Shown: positions 42,006 through 50,728 of the stretch, piece after piece
Layout: each line of letters starts with the position of its first letter
How positions within the stretch are numbered: position 1 is the stretch's first letter
Assembly: GCA_017430085.1 (NCBI GenBank)
Contig: JAFRNR010000038.1
Coordinates: 1 to 64,000, forward strand
Length of the DNA: 64,000 bases
Direction: 5' to 3'
DNA from: Lachnospiraceae bacterium
GTDB lineage: Bacteria > Bacillota > Clostridia > Lachnospirales > Lachnospiraceae
Notes under the pieces: model-generated
Database searches by the model: none
Told to the model about the DNA's origin: nothing
What the model saw: only the letters and a program-made list of their open reading frames with translations
Position numbers and translations under genes: made by a program

Positions 42006-43331
42006 ATGTTTAAAAACATCCTGAATGCCTTTAAAGTCAAGGATATCCGCAGCCGCATCATCTTCACGCTGCTGATGATCCTGATCGTGCGTCTGGGCTG
42101 CCAGATCGTCACCCCCGGCATCAACGTCGCGTGGGTGCAGCAGTGGTTCCAGAGCATGAGCAACTCGGCCTTCAACTTCTTCAGTGTGATCACGGGTAAT
42201 TCCTTCTCCACGATGTCCATCTTCGCGCTGAACATCTCCCCGTACATCACTTCCTCCATTATCATCCAGCTGCTCACCATCGCGATCCCGCGTCTGGAAG
42301 AGCTGTCCAAGGAGGGTGAAGAGGGCAAGAAGGTGATCACCAAGATCACCCGCTACCTGACGGTCGCCCTGGCCTTTATCCAGGCGACGTCCATGGCCAT
42401 CGGCTTCGGCTCCAACTACCTGACCAGCTACACCTGGTACAACGTGATCCTGGTCGGCCTGATCATGACCGCCGGCTCCGCCGCCCTGATGTGGATCGGC
42501 GAGCGGATCACGGAGCGGGGCATCGGCAACGGCATTTCCATCCTGCTGCTGGTGAACATCCTGTCCGGACTGCCCAATGACTTCCGGACCCTGTACGAGA
42601 CCTTCGTCAAGGGCAAGAGCGTGACGATCGCCATCATCAGCACCGTGCTGATCCTGGCCCTGATCCTGGCCCTCGTGGTCTTCGTCATCTACCTGCAGGA
42701 CGGCGAGCGCCGCATCCCGGTGCAGTACGCCAAGAAGCTGCAGGGCCGCCGGATGGTGGGCGGACAGAGCTCCAACATGCCCATCAAGGTCAACACCGCC
42801 GGCGTTATCCCCGTGATCTTTGCCAGCTCCCTGCTGAGCATCCCGTCTCTGATCGCGACCTTCGCGGGCGTGAACGTGGCGAATCCCACGGGCGTGGGCG
42901 GCCACATCGTCAAGGGACTGACCCAGAACTACTGGTGCAATCCCAAGGAGCCCATCTACACGCTGGGCCTGATCCTCTACCTGTTCCTTCTGGTGGTGTT
43001 CGCTTACTTCTATACCTCCATCACCTTCAACCCGACGGAGGTCGCGAACAACATGAAGAAGAACGGCGGCTTTGTCCCGGGTATCCGTCCCGGCAAACCC
43101 ACCAGCGATTACATGAACAAGATCCTGAACTATCTTGTTTTCATCGGTGTGGTGGGCCTGGCCATCGTGGCCGTGATCCCCATCGTGCTGACCGGTCTGT
43201 TCGGCGTGGGCAGCTCGCTCTGCTTCTTCGGGACTTCCCTGATCATTATCGTGGGCGTCATCCTGGAGACCTTAAAGCAGATCGAGTCCATGATGACGGT
43301 CCGCAGCTACAAGGGCTTCCTGAATAATTAA
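42006..43331 (+). CDS. secY: SecY, protein-conducting channel subunit
   Basis: 441 residues with ten membrane helices. NALKVKD-like NAFKVKDIRSRIIFTLL starts the first helix, QLLTIAIPRLEELSKEG is the family signature 2 region, and GERRIPVQYAKK and FVPGIRPGKPT are conserved cytoplasmic loops. The start is ATG 42006, five bases after GGAGG; the in-frame GTG at 42000 overlaps that site. SecE and SecG are not in the window. It follows the ribosomal proteins as in nearly all bacteria. Confidence 0.97.
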   Translation: MFKNILNAFKVKDIRSRIIFTLLMILIVRLGCQIVTPGINVAWVQQWFQSMSNSAFNFFSVITGNSFSTMSIFALNISPYITSSIIIQLLTIAIPRLEELSKEGEEGKKVITKITRYLTVALAFIQATSMAIGFGSNYLTSYTWYNVILVGLIMTAGSAALMWIGERITERGIGNGISILLLVNILSGLPNDFRTLYETFVKGKSVTIAIISTVLILALILALVVFVIYLQDGERRIPVQYAKKLQGRRMVGGQSSNMPIKVNTAGVIPVIFASSLLSIPSLIATFAGVNVANPTGVGGHIVKGLTQNYWCNPKEPIYTLGLILYLFLLVVFAYFYTSITFNPTEVANNMKKNGGFVPGIRPGKPTSDYMNKILNYLVFIGVVGLAIVAVIPIVLTGLFGVGSSLCFFGTSLIIIVGVILETLKQIESMMTVRSYKGFLNN

Positions 43332-43340
43332 GGAGACGGT

Positions 43341-43985
43341 ATGAAGATCATACTTATGGGCGCACCGGGTGCCGGCAAAGGCACCCACGCCCGCTTCCTC
43401 TCGGAGAAATACGGCATCCCGCAGATCGCCACGGGCGACATCTTCCGGGCCAACCTGAAGGCCAATACGCCGCTGGGCCTGGAAGCCAAGAAGTACATGG
43501 AGCAGGGCCTCCTGGTGCCGGATGAGCTGACCACGAACATGGTCCTCAGCCGCCTGCAGGAGGAGGACTGCCGGAACGGGTACATCCTGGACGGATTCCC
43601 CCGCAACCTGAATCAGGCGCGGGCCCTGACCGAAGCGCTGGCGGAACTGGGGCAGGAGATCGATTTCGTGATCCACCTGGAGATCGCCCAGGAAGTCATC
43701 CTGGAGCGCATGGAAGGCCGCCGGGTGTGCGAGCGCTGCGGCGCGAGCTACAACCTGAAGAACCTGCCGCCCCGCGTGGAAGGCGTCTGCGACTACTGCG
43801 GCGGCGCCGTCGTGCAGCGTCCGGACGACGTACCGGAGACCGTACTCAAGCGCCTGGACGTCTACCGCGAGCAGACGGAACCGATCCTGGCCTACTACCG
43901 GGAACTGGGCAAGGAAGCCCGTGTCGACTCCGGCGCCGCGATCGACGAAGTCCGCGCCGCGCTGACCGCGATCCTGGGAGAGTAA
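43341..43985 (+). CDS. adk: Adenylate kinase, zinc-bearing lid type
   Basis: 214 residues. P-loop GAPGAGKGT is at 7-15, and the LID domain holds CERC (130, 133) and CDYC (150, 153), the four-cysteine zinc site of Gram-positive adenylate kinases. GYILDGFPRN is the family signature. It converts ATP and AMP to two ADP. It starts nine bases after the secY stop and ends one base before map. Confidence 0.97.
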   Translation: MKIILMGAPGAGKGTHARFLSEKYGIPQIATGDIFRANLKANTPLGLEAKKYMEQGLLVPDELTTNMVLSRLQEEDCRNGYILDGFPRNLNQARALTEALAELGQEIDFVIHLEIAQEVILERMEGRRVCERCGASYNLKNLPPRVEGVCDYCGGAVVQRPDDVPETVLKRLDVYREQTEPILAYYRELGKEARVDSGAAIDEVRAALTAILGE

Positions 43986-43986
43986 A

Positions 43987-44754
43987 ATGGCAGTCACCAT
44001 CAAATCGGAACGGGAGATCGAATGCATGCGCATCGCCGGCCGGTACCTGAGCGAAGTGCTGGACGAGCTGCTGGACAGCGTGCGGGTGGGATGGACCACC
44101 GCCCAGGTCGATAAACTGGGAGAAAAACTGATCCGATCCAAGGGCTGCATCCCCAACTTCCTGCATTACGAAGGTTTCCCCGCCTCCTTCTGCGTTTCGA
44201 TCAACGACGAAGTAGTGCACGGGATCCCTTCGCGGAAGCGGGTTATCCGGGAAGGCGACCTCGTGAGCATCGACGGCGGCCTGATCTACCAGGGCTACCA
44301 TTCCGACGCCGCCCGCAGCATCATCCTGGGCGACGCGGATCCGAAGGTGCAGCAGCTCCTGGATGTGACGACGGAGTCCTTTTTCAGGGGCATCGCCATG
44401 GCGAAGGAAGGCAATCATCTGTATGACATCTCCAACGCCATCGCGGACTATGTGGAGCCTTACGGCTACGGCATCGTCCAGGACCTCACGGGCCACGGCA
44501 TCGGCCGGCACCTGCACGAGGATCCGATGATCCCGAACTTCCGGCAGCGCTCCCGGGGCATAAAGCTCCGCAAGGGCATGACCCTCGCGGTGGAACCCAT
44601 GATCGCCCTGGGCACCTGGGAAGTGGACTTCAACGAAGACGACGGCTGGACCTGCACCACAAAGGACCACAGCGTCGCCGCCCATTATGAGAACACTATC
44701 CTGATCACGGACGGCGAGCCGGAGATCCTGACTCTGCCGGGCGGAAAACACTAA
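43987..44754 (+). CDS. map: Methionine aminopeptidase, type I
   Basis: 255 residues. Metal ligands are in SIDGGLIYQGYHSDAARS (two Asp), GHGIGRHLHEDP (His), AVEPMIALG (Glu) and AHYENTILIT (Glu). It removes the N-terminal Met from nascent proteins at the ribosome. There is no N-terminal zinc-finger extension. It sits between adk and infA, the usual Firmicute order. Confidence 0.97.
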   Translation: MAVTIKSEREIECMRIAGRYLSEVLDELLDSVRVGWTTAQVDKLGEKLIRSKGCIPNFLHYEGFPASFCVSINDEVVHGIPSRKRVIREGDLVSIDGGLIYQGYHSDAARSIILGDADPKVQQLLDVTTESFFRGIAMAKEGNHLYDISNAIADYVEPYGYGIVQDLTGHGIGRHLHEDPMIPNFRQRSRGIKLRKGMTLAVEPMIALGTWEVDFNEDDGWTCTTKDHSVAAHYENTILITDGEPEILTLPGGKH

Positions 44755-44772
44755 CAAGGAGAACAGATCCCT

Positions 44773-44991
44773 ATGTCAAAGACCGACGTCATCGCCATGG
44801 AAGGAAAGGTGCTGGAGAAACTGCCCAACGCCATGTTCCGCGTAGAGTTGGAAAACGGACACGAAGTGCTGGCGCACATCAGCGGCAAACTTCGCATGAA
44901 CTACATTCGTATCCTGCCCGGTGATAAGGTGACGGTGGAACTGTCCCCCTATGACTTAAGCAAGGGCCGCATCAGCTGGCGCGATAAATAA
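44773..44991 (+). CDS. infA: Translation initiation factor IF-1
   Basis: 72 residues, an S1-like OB fold: [20 protein letters not shown], then [20 protein letters not shown] and [13 protein letters not shown]. It binds the 30S A site with IF-2 and IF-3. AAGGAG precedes ATG 44773. An internal promoter follows in the next gap. Confidence 0.98.
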   Translation: MSKTDVIAMEGKVLEKLPNAMFRVELENGHEVLAHISGKLRMNYIRILPGDKVTVELSPYDLSKGRISWRDK

Positions 44992-45000
44992 AAAAAGTGC

Positions 45001-45029
45001 TTGCACAAGCCGGCCGGCTGTGATAAACT
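45001..45029 (+). promoter_or_regulatory. Possible internal promoter before rpmJ
   Basis: TTGCAC, a 17-base spacer, then TAAACT, 50 bases upstream of rpmJ. It could drive rpmJ-rpsM-rpsK-rpsD-rpoA-rplQ separately from the S10 promoter. Elements are only partly consensus. Confidence 0.4.
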
Positions 45030-45079
45030 TGCAGATGCGCTGTCTGAAAAGCGCCTGTACCCCATAAAGGAGAATTACC

Positions 45080-45193
45080 ATGAAAGTGAGATCCTCTGTG
45101 AAGCCGATTTGCGAGAAATGCAAAGTCATTAAGCGCAAAGGCAGCATCCGTATCATTTGCGAAAACCCCAAGCACAAACAGCGTCAGGGTTAA
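45080..45193 (+). CDS. rpmJ: Ribosomal protein L36, zinc-binding type
   Basis: 37 residues, the family length. The sequence [17 protein letters not shown] begins it. Zinc ligands are C11, C14, C27 and H32. This is the C+ form, in keeping with the zinc-type S14. AAAGGAG lies upstream of ATG 45080. Confidence 0.97.
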   Translation: MKVRSSVKPICEKCKVIKRKGSIRIICENPKHKQRQG

Positions 45194-45215
45194 TCTAGTA
45201 GGAGGTAAATAGCAC

Positions 45216-45584
45216 ATGGCTCGTATTTCAGGTGTTGACTTACCGAGAGAAAAACGCGTGGAGATCGGTCTGACCTATATCTATGGGATCGGCCGTACCA
45301 GTTCCAACCGCATCCTGAAGGACGCCGGCGTCGATCCTGACACCCGCGTGAAAGACCTGACGGACGAAGAAGTGGCCCGCATCAGCAAGGTCGTGGAATC
45401 CACCCAGATGGTGGAAGGCGACCTGCGCCGCGAGATCGCCTTCAACATCAAGCGTCTCCAGGAGATCGGCTGCTACCGCGGCATCCGCCACAGAAAAGGC
45501 CTGCCGGTCCGCGGACAGAACACCAAGAACAACGCGCGCACTCGTAAGGGACCCAAGAAGACCGTTGCGAACAAGAAGAAGTAA
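45216..45584 (+). CDS. rpsM: Ribosomal protein S13
   Basis: 122 residues. It has [20 protein letters not shown], the helix-hairpin-helix [11 protein letters not shown], and the signature [17 protein letters not shown]. The lysine-rich tail contacts tRNA in the P site. AGGAGG stands upstream. Confidence 0.98.
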   Translation: MARISGVDLPREKRVEIGLTYIYGIGRTSSNRILKDAGVDPDTRVKDLTDEEVARISKVVESTQMVEGDLRREIAFNIKRLQEIGCYRGIRHRKGLPVRGQNTKNNARTRKGPKKTVANKKK

Positions 45585-45640
45585 TCGCGCTCGCACATTA
45601 TAATTTTAGAAAGGAACCCATAAGGGAAGGTTAGTTTTCA

Positions 45641-46039
45641 ATGGCTAAACAAGCGTCAGCTAAGAAAGTGACAAAAAGAAAAGTCAAGAAAAACGTTGAA
45701 CGTGGCCAGGCTCATATTCAGGCATCCTTCAATAACACCATCGTTACCTTAACGGATACGCAGGGTAACGCGTTATCGTGGGCGTCTGCCGGCGGCCTGG
45801 GCTTCAGAGGTTCAAGGAAATCGACTCCTTATGCAGCTCAGATGGCAGCGGAGACCGCTACCAAAGCCGCACTGATCCATGGCCTCAAAACCGTCGACGT
45901 TTTCGTAAAAGGACCCGGCTCCGGTCGGGAAGCAGCAATTCGTGCCCTTCAGGCCTCCGGCCTGGAAGTGATCAGCATCCAGGATGTGACCCCGGTGCCG
46001 CACAACGGATGCCGTCCGCCGAAGCGCAGAAGAGTATGA
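45641..46039 (+). CDS. rpsK: Ribosomal protein S11
   Basis: 132 residues. [39 protein letters not shown] and the C-terminal [18 protein letters not shown] are signatures. The 56-base gap before it includes TTATAATTTTAGAAAGGAAC but no repeat. Confidence 0.98.
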   Translation: MAKQASAKKVTKRKVKKNVERGQAHIQASFNNTIVTLTDTQGNALSWASAGGLGFRGSRKSTPYAAQMAAETATKAALIHGLKTVDVFVKGPGSGREAAIRALQASGLEVISIQDVTPVPHNGCRPPKRRRV

Positions 46040-46054
46040 TGGAGGTAAGGTAAA

Positions 46055-46648
46055 GTGGCAGTTAATCGTGTTCCTGTTTTAAAAAGATGCAGGTCTTTGG
46101 ATTTAAACCCGGTCTACCTCGGCATTGACAAGAAGTCTCACCGTCAGTCCAAGAGAGCGGGCAAGAAAACGAGCGAATACGGCCTTCAGCTCCGCGAGAA
46201 GCAGAAAGCCAAATTCATTTACGGAATGCTGGAGAAACCCTTCCGCAACTATTATGAGAAGGCCGCCCAGATGAAGGGCATGGTAGGTGAAAACCTGCTG
46301 GTCCTGCTGGAGACCCGTCTGGACAACGTGCTGTTCCGCGCCGGTCTGGGCCGCACCCGCATGGAGACCCGTCAGATCGTGGACCATCGGAACGTGCTGG
46401 TCAACGGCAAGTGCGTGAACATTCCTTCCTATCATGTGAAGGCCGGCGACGTGGTGGAGATCAAAGAGAACGCCAAGTCCTCCCAGCGCTTCAAGGATAT
46501 CGTGGAAGTCACGGCCGGCCGCATGGTCGCCCCCTGGCTGGAAAGCGATCTGGAAAACCTGAAGGTCACCGTGACGCAGCTTCCCACCCGCGAGATGATC
46601 GACATCCCGGTTGACGAAATGCTTATCGTTGAGTTGTATTCTAAATAA
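46055..46648 (+). CDS. rpsD: Ribosomal protein S4
   Basis: 197 residues from a GTG start; ATGGAGGTAAGG precedes it. The S4 RNA-binding domain is LVLLETRLDNVLFRAGLG through RNVLVNGKCVNIPSY. There is no CxxC zinc motif at the N-terminus. In Bacillus subtilis rpsD lies outside this cluster, but in Clostridia it is here, as found. Confidence 0.97.
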   Translation: MAVNRVPVLKRCRSLDLNPVYLGIDKKSHRQSKRAGKKTSEYGLQLREKQKAKFIYGMLEKPFRNYYEKAAQMKGMVGENLLVLLETRLDNVLFRAGLGRTRMETRQIVDHRNVLVNGKCVNIPSYHVKAGDVVEIKENAKSSQRFKDIVEVTAGRMVAPWLESDLENLKVTVTQLPTREMIDIPVDEMLIVELYSK

Positions 46649-46684
46649 TTAGAACAGCTCATCCTTTCCGGAAGGAGTGAAAAC

Positions 46685-47641
46685 GTGTTAGATTTTGAGA
46701 AGCCCAATATCGAGATCGCTGAGATTTCCGCAGACAAGACTTACGGTCGCTTCGTGGTGGAACCCCTGGAGCGGGGCTACGGAACGACGCTGGGCAATTC
46801 GCTTCGCAGGATCATGCTCTCGTCCCTTCCCGGCGTGGCTGTCAGCCAGGTGAAATTCGACGGCGTCGTCCACGAGTTCAGCACCATCCCCGGCGTCAAG
46901 GAAGACGTCACGGAGATCATCCTGAACTTAAAGAGCCTGGCCATCCGGTCCGACCTGGACTTCGATGAACCCAAGATGGGCTACATCGACGTCACGGGCG
47001 AAGGCCTGGTGACCGGCGCGGACATCAAGCTGGATCCGGATCTGGAGATCATGAACCCGGACCAGGTGATCGCGACGCTGAGCGGCGGCAAGGACACCCA
47101 TTTCGCCGCGGAGATCACCATCACCGCCGGCCGCGGCTACGTGAGCGCGGACCGCAGCAAGACCGAGGACATGCCCCGCGGCGCCATCGCCGTGGACGCG
47201 ATCTACACCCCGGTGGAGCGCGTGAACCTGACGGTGGAAAACACCCGTGTCGGCAAGATCACGGACTATGACAAGCTGACCCTGGATGTTTACACCAACG
47301 GAACGCTGGCCCCCGACGACGCGGTGAGCCTGGCCGCCAACGTGCTGAGCAAGCACCTGAGCCTGTTCATCAACCTTTCCGAGGCCGCCAAGACCGAGAA
47401 AGTGATCATTGAGCGGGGCGGCACGGAGAAGGAAAAGGTTCTGGAAATGAACATCGACGAACTGGAATTATCCGTTCGGTCCTTCAACTGCCTGAAGCGG
47501 GCTAATATCAATACCGTGGCGGAGCTTTGCGCTCACACGATCGAAGACATGATGAAGGTACGGAACCTGGGCAAGAAGTCCCTGGAAGAAGTACAGGAGA
47601 AGTTAAAGGCTCTGGGTCTGGAGCTCAGCTCCGGCGAATAA
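46685..47641 (+). CDS. rpoA: RNA polymerase alpha subunit
   Basis: 318 residues from a GTG start (AAGGAGTG upstream). The N-terminal dimerisation domain carries [19 protein letters not shown]; the C-terminal domain ([20 protein letters not shown], then [16 protein letters not shown]) binds UP elements and activators. Length is close to that of other Firmicutes. Confidence 0.98.
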   Translation: MLDFEKPNIEIAEISADKTYGRFVVEPLERGYGTTLGNSLRRIMLSSLPGVAVSQVKFDGVVHEFSTIPGVKEDVTEIILNLKSLAIRSDLDFDEPKMGYIDVTGEGLVTGADIKLDPDLEIMNPDQVIATLSGGKDTHFAAEITITAGRGYVSADRSKTEDMPRGAIAVDAIYTPVERVNLTVENTRVGKITDYDKLTLDVYTNGTLAPDDAVSLAANVLSKHLSLFINLSEAAKTEKVIIERGGTEKEKVLEMNIDELELSVRSFNCLKRANINTVAELCAHTIEDMMKVRNLGKKSLEEVQEKLKALGLELSSGE

Positions 47642-47674
47642 GCCGAATCTCAGGAATAGTTCGGAGGAATTAAA

Positions 47675-48199
47675 ATGGCACAGTACAGAAAACTCGGCAG
47701 AACAGCCAGCCAGCGGAAGGCCCTTTTACGGAGCCAGGTGACCGCGCTGCTGCTCAATGGCAAGATCGAGACCACCGAAGCCCGGGCCCTGGAAGCCCGC
47801 CGCATCGCGGAGCATCTGATTGCCATGGCTGTCAGAGAAAAAGATAATTTTGACACCGTTACCGTGACCGCCAAAGTCCCGAAGAAGGACAAGGACGGCA
47901 ACCGGGTGAAGACCCTGGTAGACGGCAAGAAAGTGACGGAGTTTGAAGAGATCCAGAAGACCATCAGGAAGGATCAGCCCAGCCGCCTGCACGCCCGCCG
48001 GCAGATGCTGAAGGTGCTCTACGGCGCCAAGCAGCCCGATGCCAAGGGCAAGAAGATGGCGGAAGTGGATCTTCCCAAGAAGCTCTTTGAGGAAGTCGCT
48101 CCCAAGTACGTGAACCGCAACGGCGGTTACACCCGCATCACCAAGATCGGCCCGCGCCGCGGCGACGCTGCCATGATGGTGCTGCTGGAGCTGGTGTAA
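47675..48199 (+). CDS. rplQ: Ribosomal protein L17, extended form
   Basis: 174 residues; the core family is about 115 to 130. [20 protein letters not shown] and the end [22 protein letters not shown] are canonical. The extra about 50 residues lie in the middle: [20 protein letters not shown] and a following charged stretch. Insertions at this place are known in some Clostridia. It is the last gene of the operon; the terminator follows 17 bases later. Confidence 0.95.
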   Translation: MAQYRKLGRTASQRKALLRSQVTALLLNGKIETTEARALEARRIAEHLIAMAVREKDNFDTVTVTAKVPKKDKDGNRVKTLVDGKKVTEFEEIQKTIRKDQPSRLHARRQMLKVLYGAKQPDAKGKKMAEVDLPKKLFEEVAPKYVNRNGGYTRITKIGPRRGDAAMMVLLELV

Positions 48200-48215
48200 A
48201 CCGGTTCTTATCAGG

Positions 48216-48247
48216 AAAACAGCGGATCTCAGGATCCGCTGTTTTTA
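48216..48247 (+). terminator. Intrinsic terminator of the ribosomal operon
   Basis: AAAACAGCGGATC, TCA, GGATCCGCTGTTTTT. The stem is at least ten perfect pairs and is followed by a T-run. Confidence 0.9.
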
Positions 48248-48293
48248 TGTGCCTTTTATTGGCGCGGCCGGGGCCTCCTGACGCCGGATGGGA

Positions 48294-48322
48294 TTGACTG
48301 TTCTTTTTCAGACGGATATAAT
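48294..48322 (+). promoter_or_regulatory. Strong sigma-A-type promoter of the LRR/Ig surface protein gene
   Basis: TTGACT (five of six), a 17-base spacer and TATAAT (six of six), 33 bases upstream of ATG 48355. This is the best consensus promoter in the window. Confidence 0.8.
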
Positions 48323-48354
48323 GACAAAAGAATAACCTCCGGGAGGAAAATGAA

Positions 48355-49695
48355 ATGAAGAAATTCAGACTCGTCAGTGCTTTTCTGGCACTTGTTTTGT
48401 TTGCGGGACTGCTGATGCCGCTCAGCGCGAAGGCGGCCGCAACGTCCGGTTACTGCAGCACCGACAAAAAGGTCAAATGGAAGTACAGCAGCGGAACGCT
48501 GACGATCAGCGGGACCGGCGCGATGAAGGACTATGCGGCGTTTTATGAAGAGGGGGAGAAAGTTCCCTGGAACTCTTATCGGCAGTCGATCAGCAAGATC
48601 GTTATCGGCGAGGGCGTCACGTATATCGGGGCAAACGCGTTTGCTTATGTCGGCGGCCAGACGGAAGATATGGAAATCATCCTCGTCTCCCTGTCCCTTT
48701 CTTCCACTGTGACAAGAATCGGAGCGAACGCTTTCGCCTGGAGCCAGCTGGACAAGATCGATATCCCGGATACGGTGACGGAGATCGGCATCGGATCATT
48801 CGATACCTGCCAGTTTGCCACTTCCCTCAAGATCTCGAAAAACCTGACCGTTATTCCGGATTATGCTTTCTGCCAGTGCGCCAATGTGACGTCCGTTACG
48901 ATCCCCAGCGGCGTGACGACCATTAAGCAGTACGCTTTCAGCAACTGCGAGGGCCTGAAAACCATCACGATCCCCGCTTCCGTCACGACGCTCGGCGAAG
49001 GCGCGTTCTACAGCGATGCCGGCAACAAGCCCACCTGGGTCTGCTTCAAGGGCACCAGATCCGCCTGGAACGCCTTGCTTGAGGTCCCGTACAATACGAT
49101 GCTGACGGGCGCCAAGACCAAGTACTACAAGCCCTATGTAAAGACGGAAAGCACAACGATCTCCACGCCGATCGGCGACGCTGCCATTTTTAAGGTCACC
49201 GCATCCGGTTCCGGACTGAAATATCAGTGGCAGTACCGGAAGACATCTTCGGGAGAATGGACCGACGTGAGCGCGGAATCCGGAAAGACCAAAACGTATA
49301 CCCTGGTGACGGCGGCGCGGCACAACGGTTATCAGTACCGCTGCAAGGTGACCAACAAGGCAGGCACCACTTACTCCAAGGTCATTACGCTGTACACGGC
49401 AAAGCCCTCGATCACGAGTTATACCCAGTCCAAGACCGTTACCGCCGGAACAAAAGTATCCTTTACCGTGAAGGCGGTCGGCGCCGCGAGCTACCAGTGG
49501 CAGGTCAAGAAGACGCCGACGGGCTCCTGGACCAACGTCACGGCGGAATCGGGGACAACAAAAACCTACACCTTTACGGCAGCGGCCCGCCACAACGGAT
49601 ACCAGTACCGCTGCAAAGTGACCAACAGTTTCGGACACGTGTATACCAAAGCAGTAAAACTGACGGTCACGTCTTCGAATGCGGAAGGAAAATAA
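48355..49695 (+). CDS. Secreted leucine-rich-repeat (BspA-type) protein with two Ig-like modules
   Basis: 446 residues. A signal peptide ends near AKAA (residue 28). Residues 30-250 contain LRR_5-type repeats (ITIPASVTTLGEGAF, VTIPSGVTTIKQYAFSNC, IDIPDTVTEIGIGSF), the BspA surface-protein fold used in binding host or wall components. Residues 270-440 hold two homologous modules of about 80 residues: YQWQYRKTSSGEWTDVSAES and YQWQVKKTPTGSWTNVTAES, each ending NGYQYRCKVTN. They resemble bacterial Ig-like domains. There is no LPXTG or other anchor at the C-terminus, so attachment is unclear. GGGAGGA precedes ATG 48355. The downstream gene begins one base after its stop. Confidence 0.88.
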   Translation: MKKFRLVSAFLALVLFAGLLMPLSAKAAATSGYCSTDKKVKWKYSSGTLTISGTGAMKDYAAFYEEGEKVPWNSYRQSISKIVIGEGVTYIGANAFAYVGGQTEDMEIILVSLSLSSTVTRIGANAFAWSQLDKIDIPDTVTEIGIGSFDTCQFATSLKISKNLTVIPDYAFCQCANVTSVTIPSGVTTIKQYAFSNCEGLKTITIPASVTTLGEGAFYSDAGNKPTWVCFKGTRSAWNALLEVPYNTMLTGAKTKYYKPYVKTESTTISTPIGDAAIFKVTASGSGLKYQWQYRKTSSGEWTDVSAESGKTKTYTLVTAARHNGYQYRCKVTNKAGTTYSKVITLYTAKPSITSYTQSKTVTAGTKVSFTVKAVGAASYQWQVKKTPTGSWTNVTAESGTTKTYTFTAAARHNGYQYRCKVTNSFGHVYTKAVKLTVTSSNAEGK

Positions 49696-49696
49696 C

Positions 49697-50635
49697 ATGG
49701 GCAGGAAAAAAGAAGAAGTAGTGATCTCGCTGTCGGACCTGGAAGCGGCGGAGCAGATCCCGGGGATCAGCCAGAAGGATCTGGAAGCCATTGCGGCGCA
49801 GACCGGGACCTCTCCGGAGGAGACCCGGAGCGTGCTGAGCTCCGCGCTGGGCCTTCTGGCGGGCGGCGGCGCCCAGAACAGTAACAGCAATGCGGCCGGC
49901 TCGCTCCTGGGAGCGCTGGCGGGCGGCAATAACTCAGGCAGCAGCGCCGGCGCGGGCAATCTGCTCCTGTCCCTTCTGGGCAGCGGCGGGCAGCAGACCG
50001 TGGCGCAGAACAGCGGCGTGAACCAGAACAGTTCCAACAGCATCCTGAGTCTGGCGGCCCCGCTGCTGCTGAACTCGCTGATGGGCGATAACGCGTCTTC
50101 GGGGACGCAGAGCCAGACAGCACAGGCGCAGAATAATGCGTCGGCGCAGCAGGGCGGCGGCCTGTTGAGCGGCCTGCTGGGCAGTCTGTTCGGCGGCGGT
50201 TCTGACTCCTCGTCCGGCAGTACGGCGCAGACTCAGCAGAGCAGCCAGCAGAATCAGAGCGGCGGTTTGCTGAGCGGTCTGGGCTCCCTGCTGGGCGGCC
50301 TGGTCTCCACGGATACTTCGGCCGAGCAGGCAGAAGAGGAGGCGGCGCCCGCGACGACGACCACTTCCGGCAAGAAGAAAAAGAAACCGGCGTCTTCCGC
50401 GAAAAAGCCGTCTTCCGGGAAGAAGACGGATTCAGGAAAGAAGACTGAGTCGGGCAAGAAGACCGAGTCGGGCAAGAAGACAGATTCGGCTAAGAAGAAG
50501 ACGGATTCCGCCAAGAAAAAAACCGACTCCGCCAAGAAGACCGAGTCGGGCAAAAAGACTGACACCGGCAAAAAAACGACCGCCGGCAAGAAAAAGATCA
50601 CTTCCGCTTCGGACGCAAAAAAACCGAAAAAGTGA
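49697..50635 (+). CDS. DUF937-like protein with a lysine-rich, histone-H1-like tail
   Basis: 312 residues, no signal peptide. Residues 1-60 are acidic helices (EEVVISLSDLEAAEQIPGIS...), and 60-210 are Ser/Gly/Asn/Gln-rich with GSGGQQTVAQNSGVNQ and NSILSLAAPLLLNSLMG, the motif shared with 20947-21456. Residues 225-312 are a repeat of KKTDSGKKTESG and KKTDSAKK units, a strongly basic low-complexity tail like those of histone-H1-like or AlgP-type proteins. Such tails often bind DNA or polyanions; that is inference. ATG 49697, one base after the upstream stop, has AAGGA behind it; ATG 49679 lies upstream of that site. Confidence 0.75.
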   Translation: MGRKKEEVVISLSDLEAAEQIPGISQKDLEAIAAQTGTSPEETRSVLSSALGLLAGGGAQNSNSNAAGSLLGALAGGNNSGSSAGAGNLLLSLLGSGGQQTVAQNSGVNQNSSNSILSLAAPLLLNSLMGDNASSGTQSQTAQAQNNASAQQGGGLLSGLLGSLFGGGSDSSSGSTAQTQQSSQQNQSGGLLSGLGSLLGGLVSTDTSAEQAEEEAAPATTTTSGKKKKKPASSAKKPSSGKKTDSGKKTESGKKTESGKKTDSAKKKTDSAKKKTDSAKKTESGKKTDTGKKTTAGKKKITSASDAKKPKK

Positions 50636-50650
50636 TCCGCTGATCCCGCC

Positions 50651-50724
50651 TGAAACAGGGCCATTGGGGGACGGTTCTTTCTGGCAGTGCCACCGGGAAC
50701 CGTCCCTCAGCGGCCCTGTTTTAA
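50651..50724. repeat. Repeat family A, complete inverted form
   Basis: AAACAGGGCCATTGGGGGAC and its inverse partner (GAACCGTCCCTCAGCGGCCC then TGTTTT) form an about 70-base hairpin around GGCAGTGCC. It lies between two convergent genes and may act as their common transcript end. This is the most complete form of the unit seen at 147-240. Confidence 0.85.
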
Positions 50725-50728
50725 TGTT

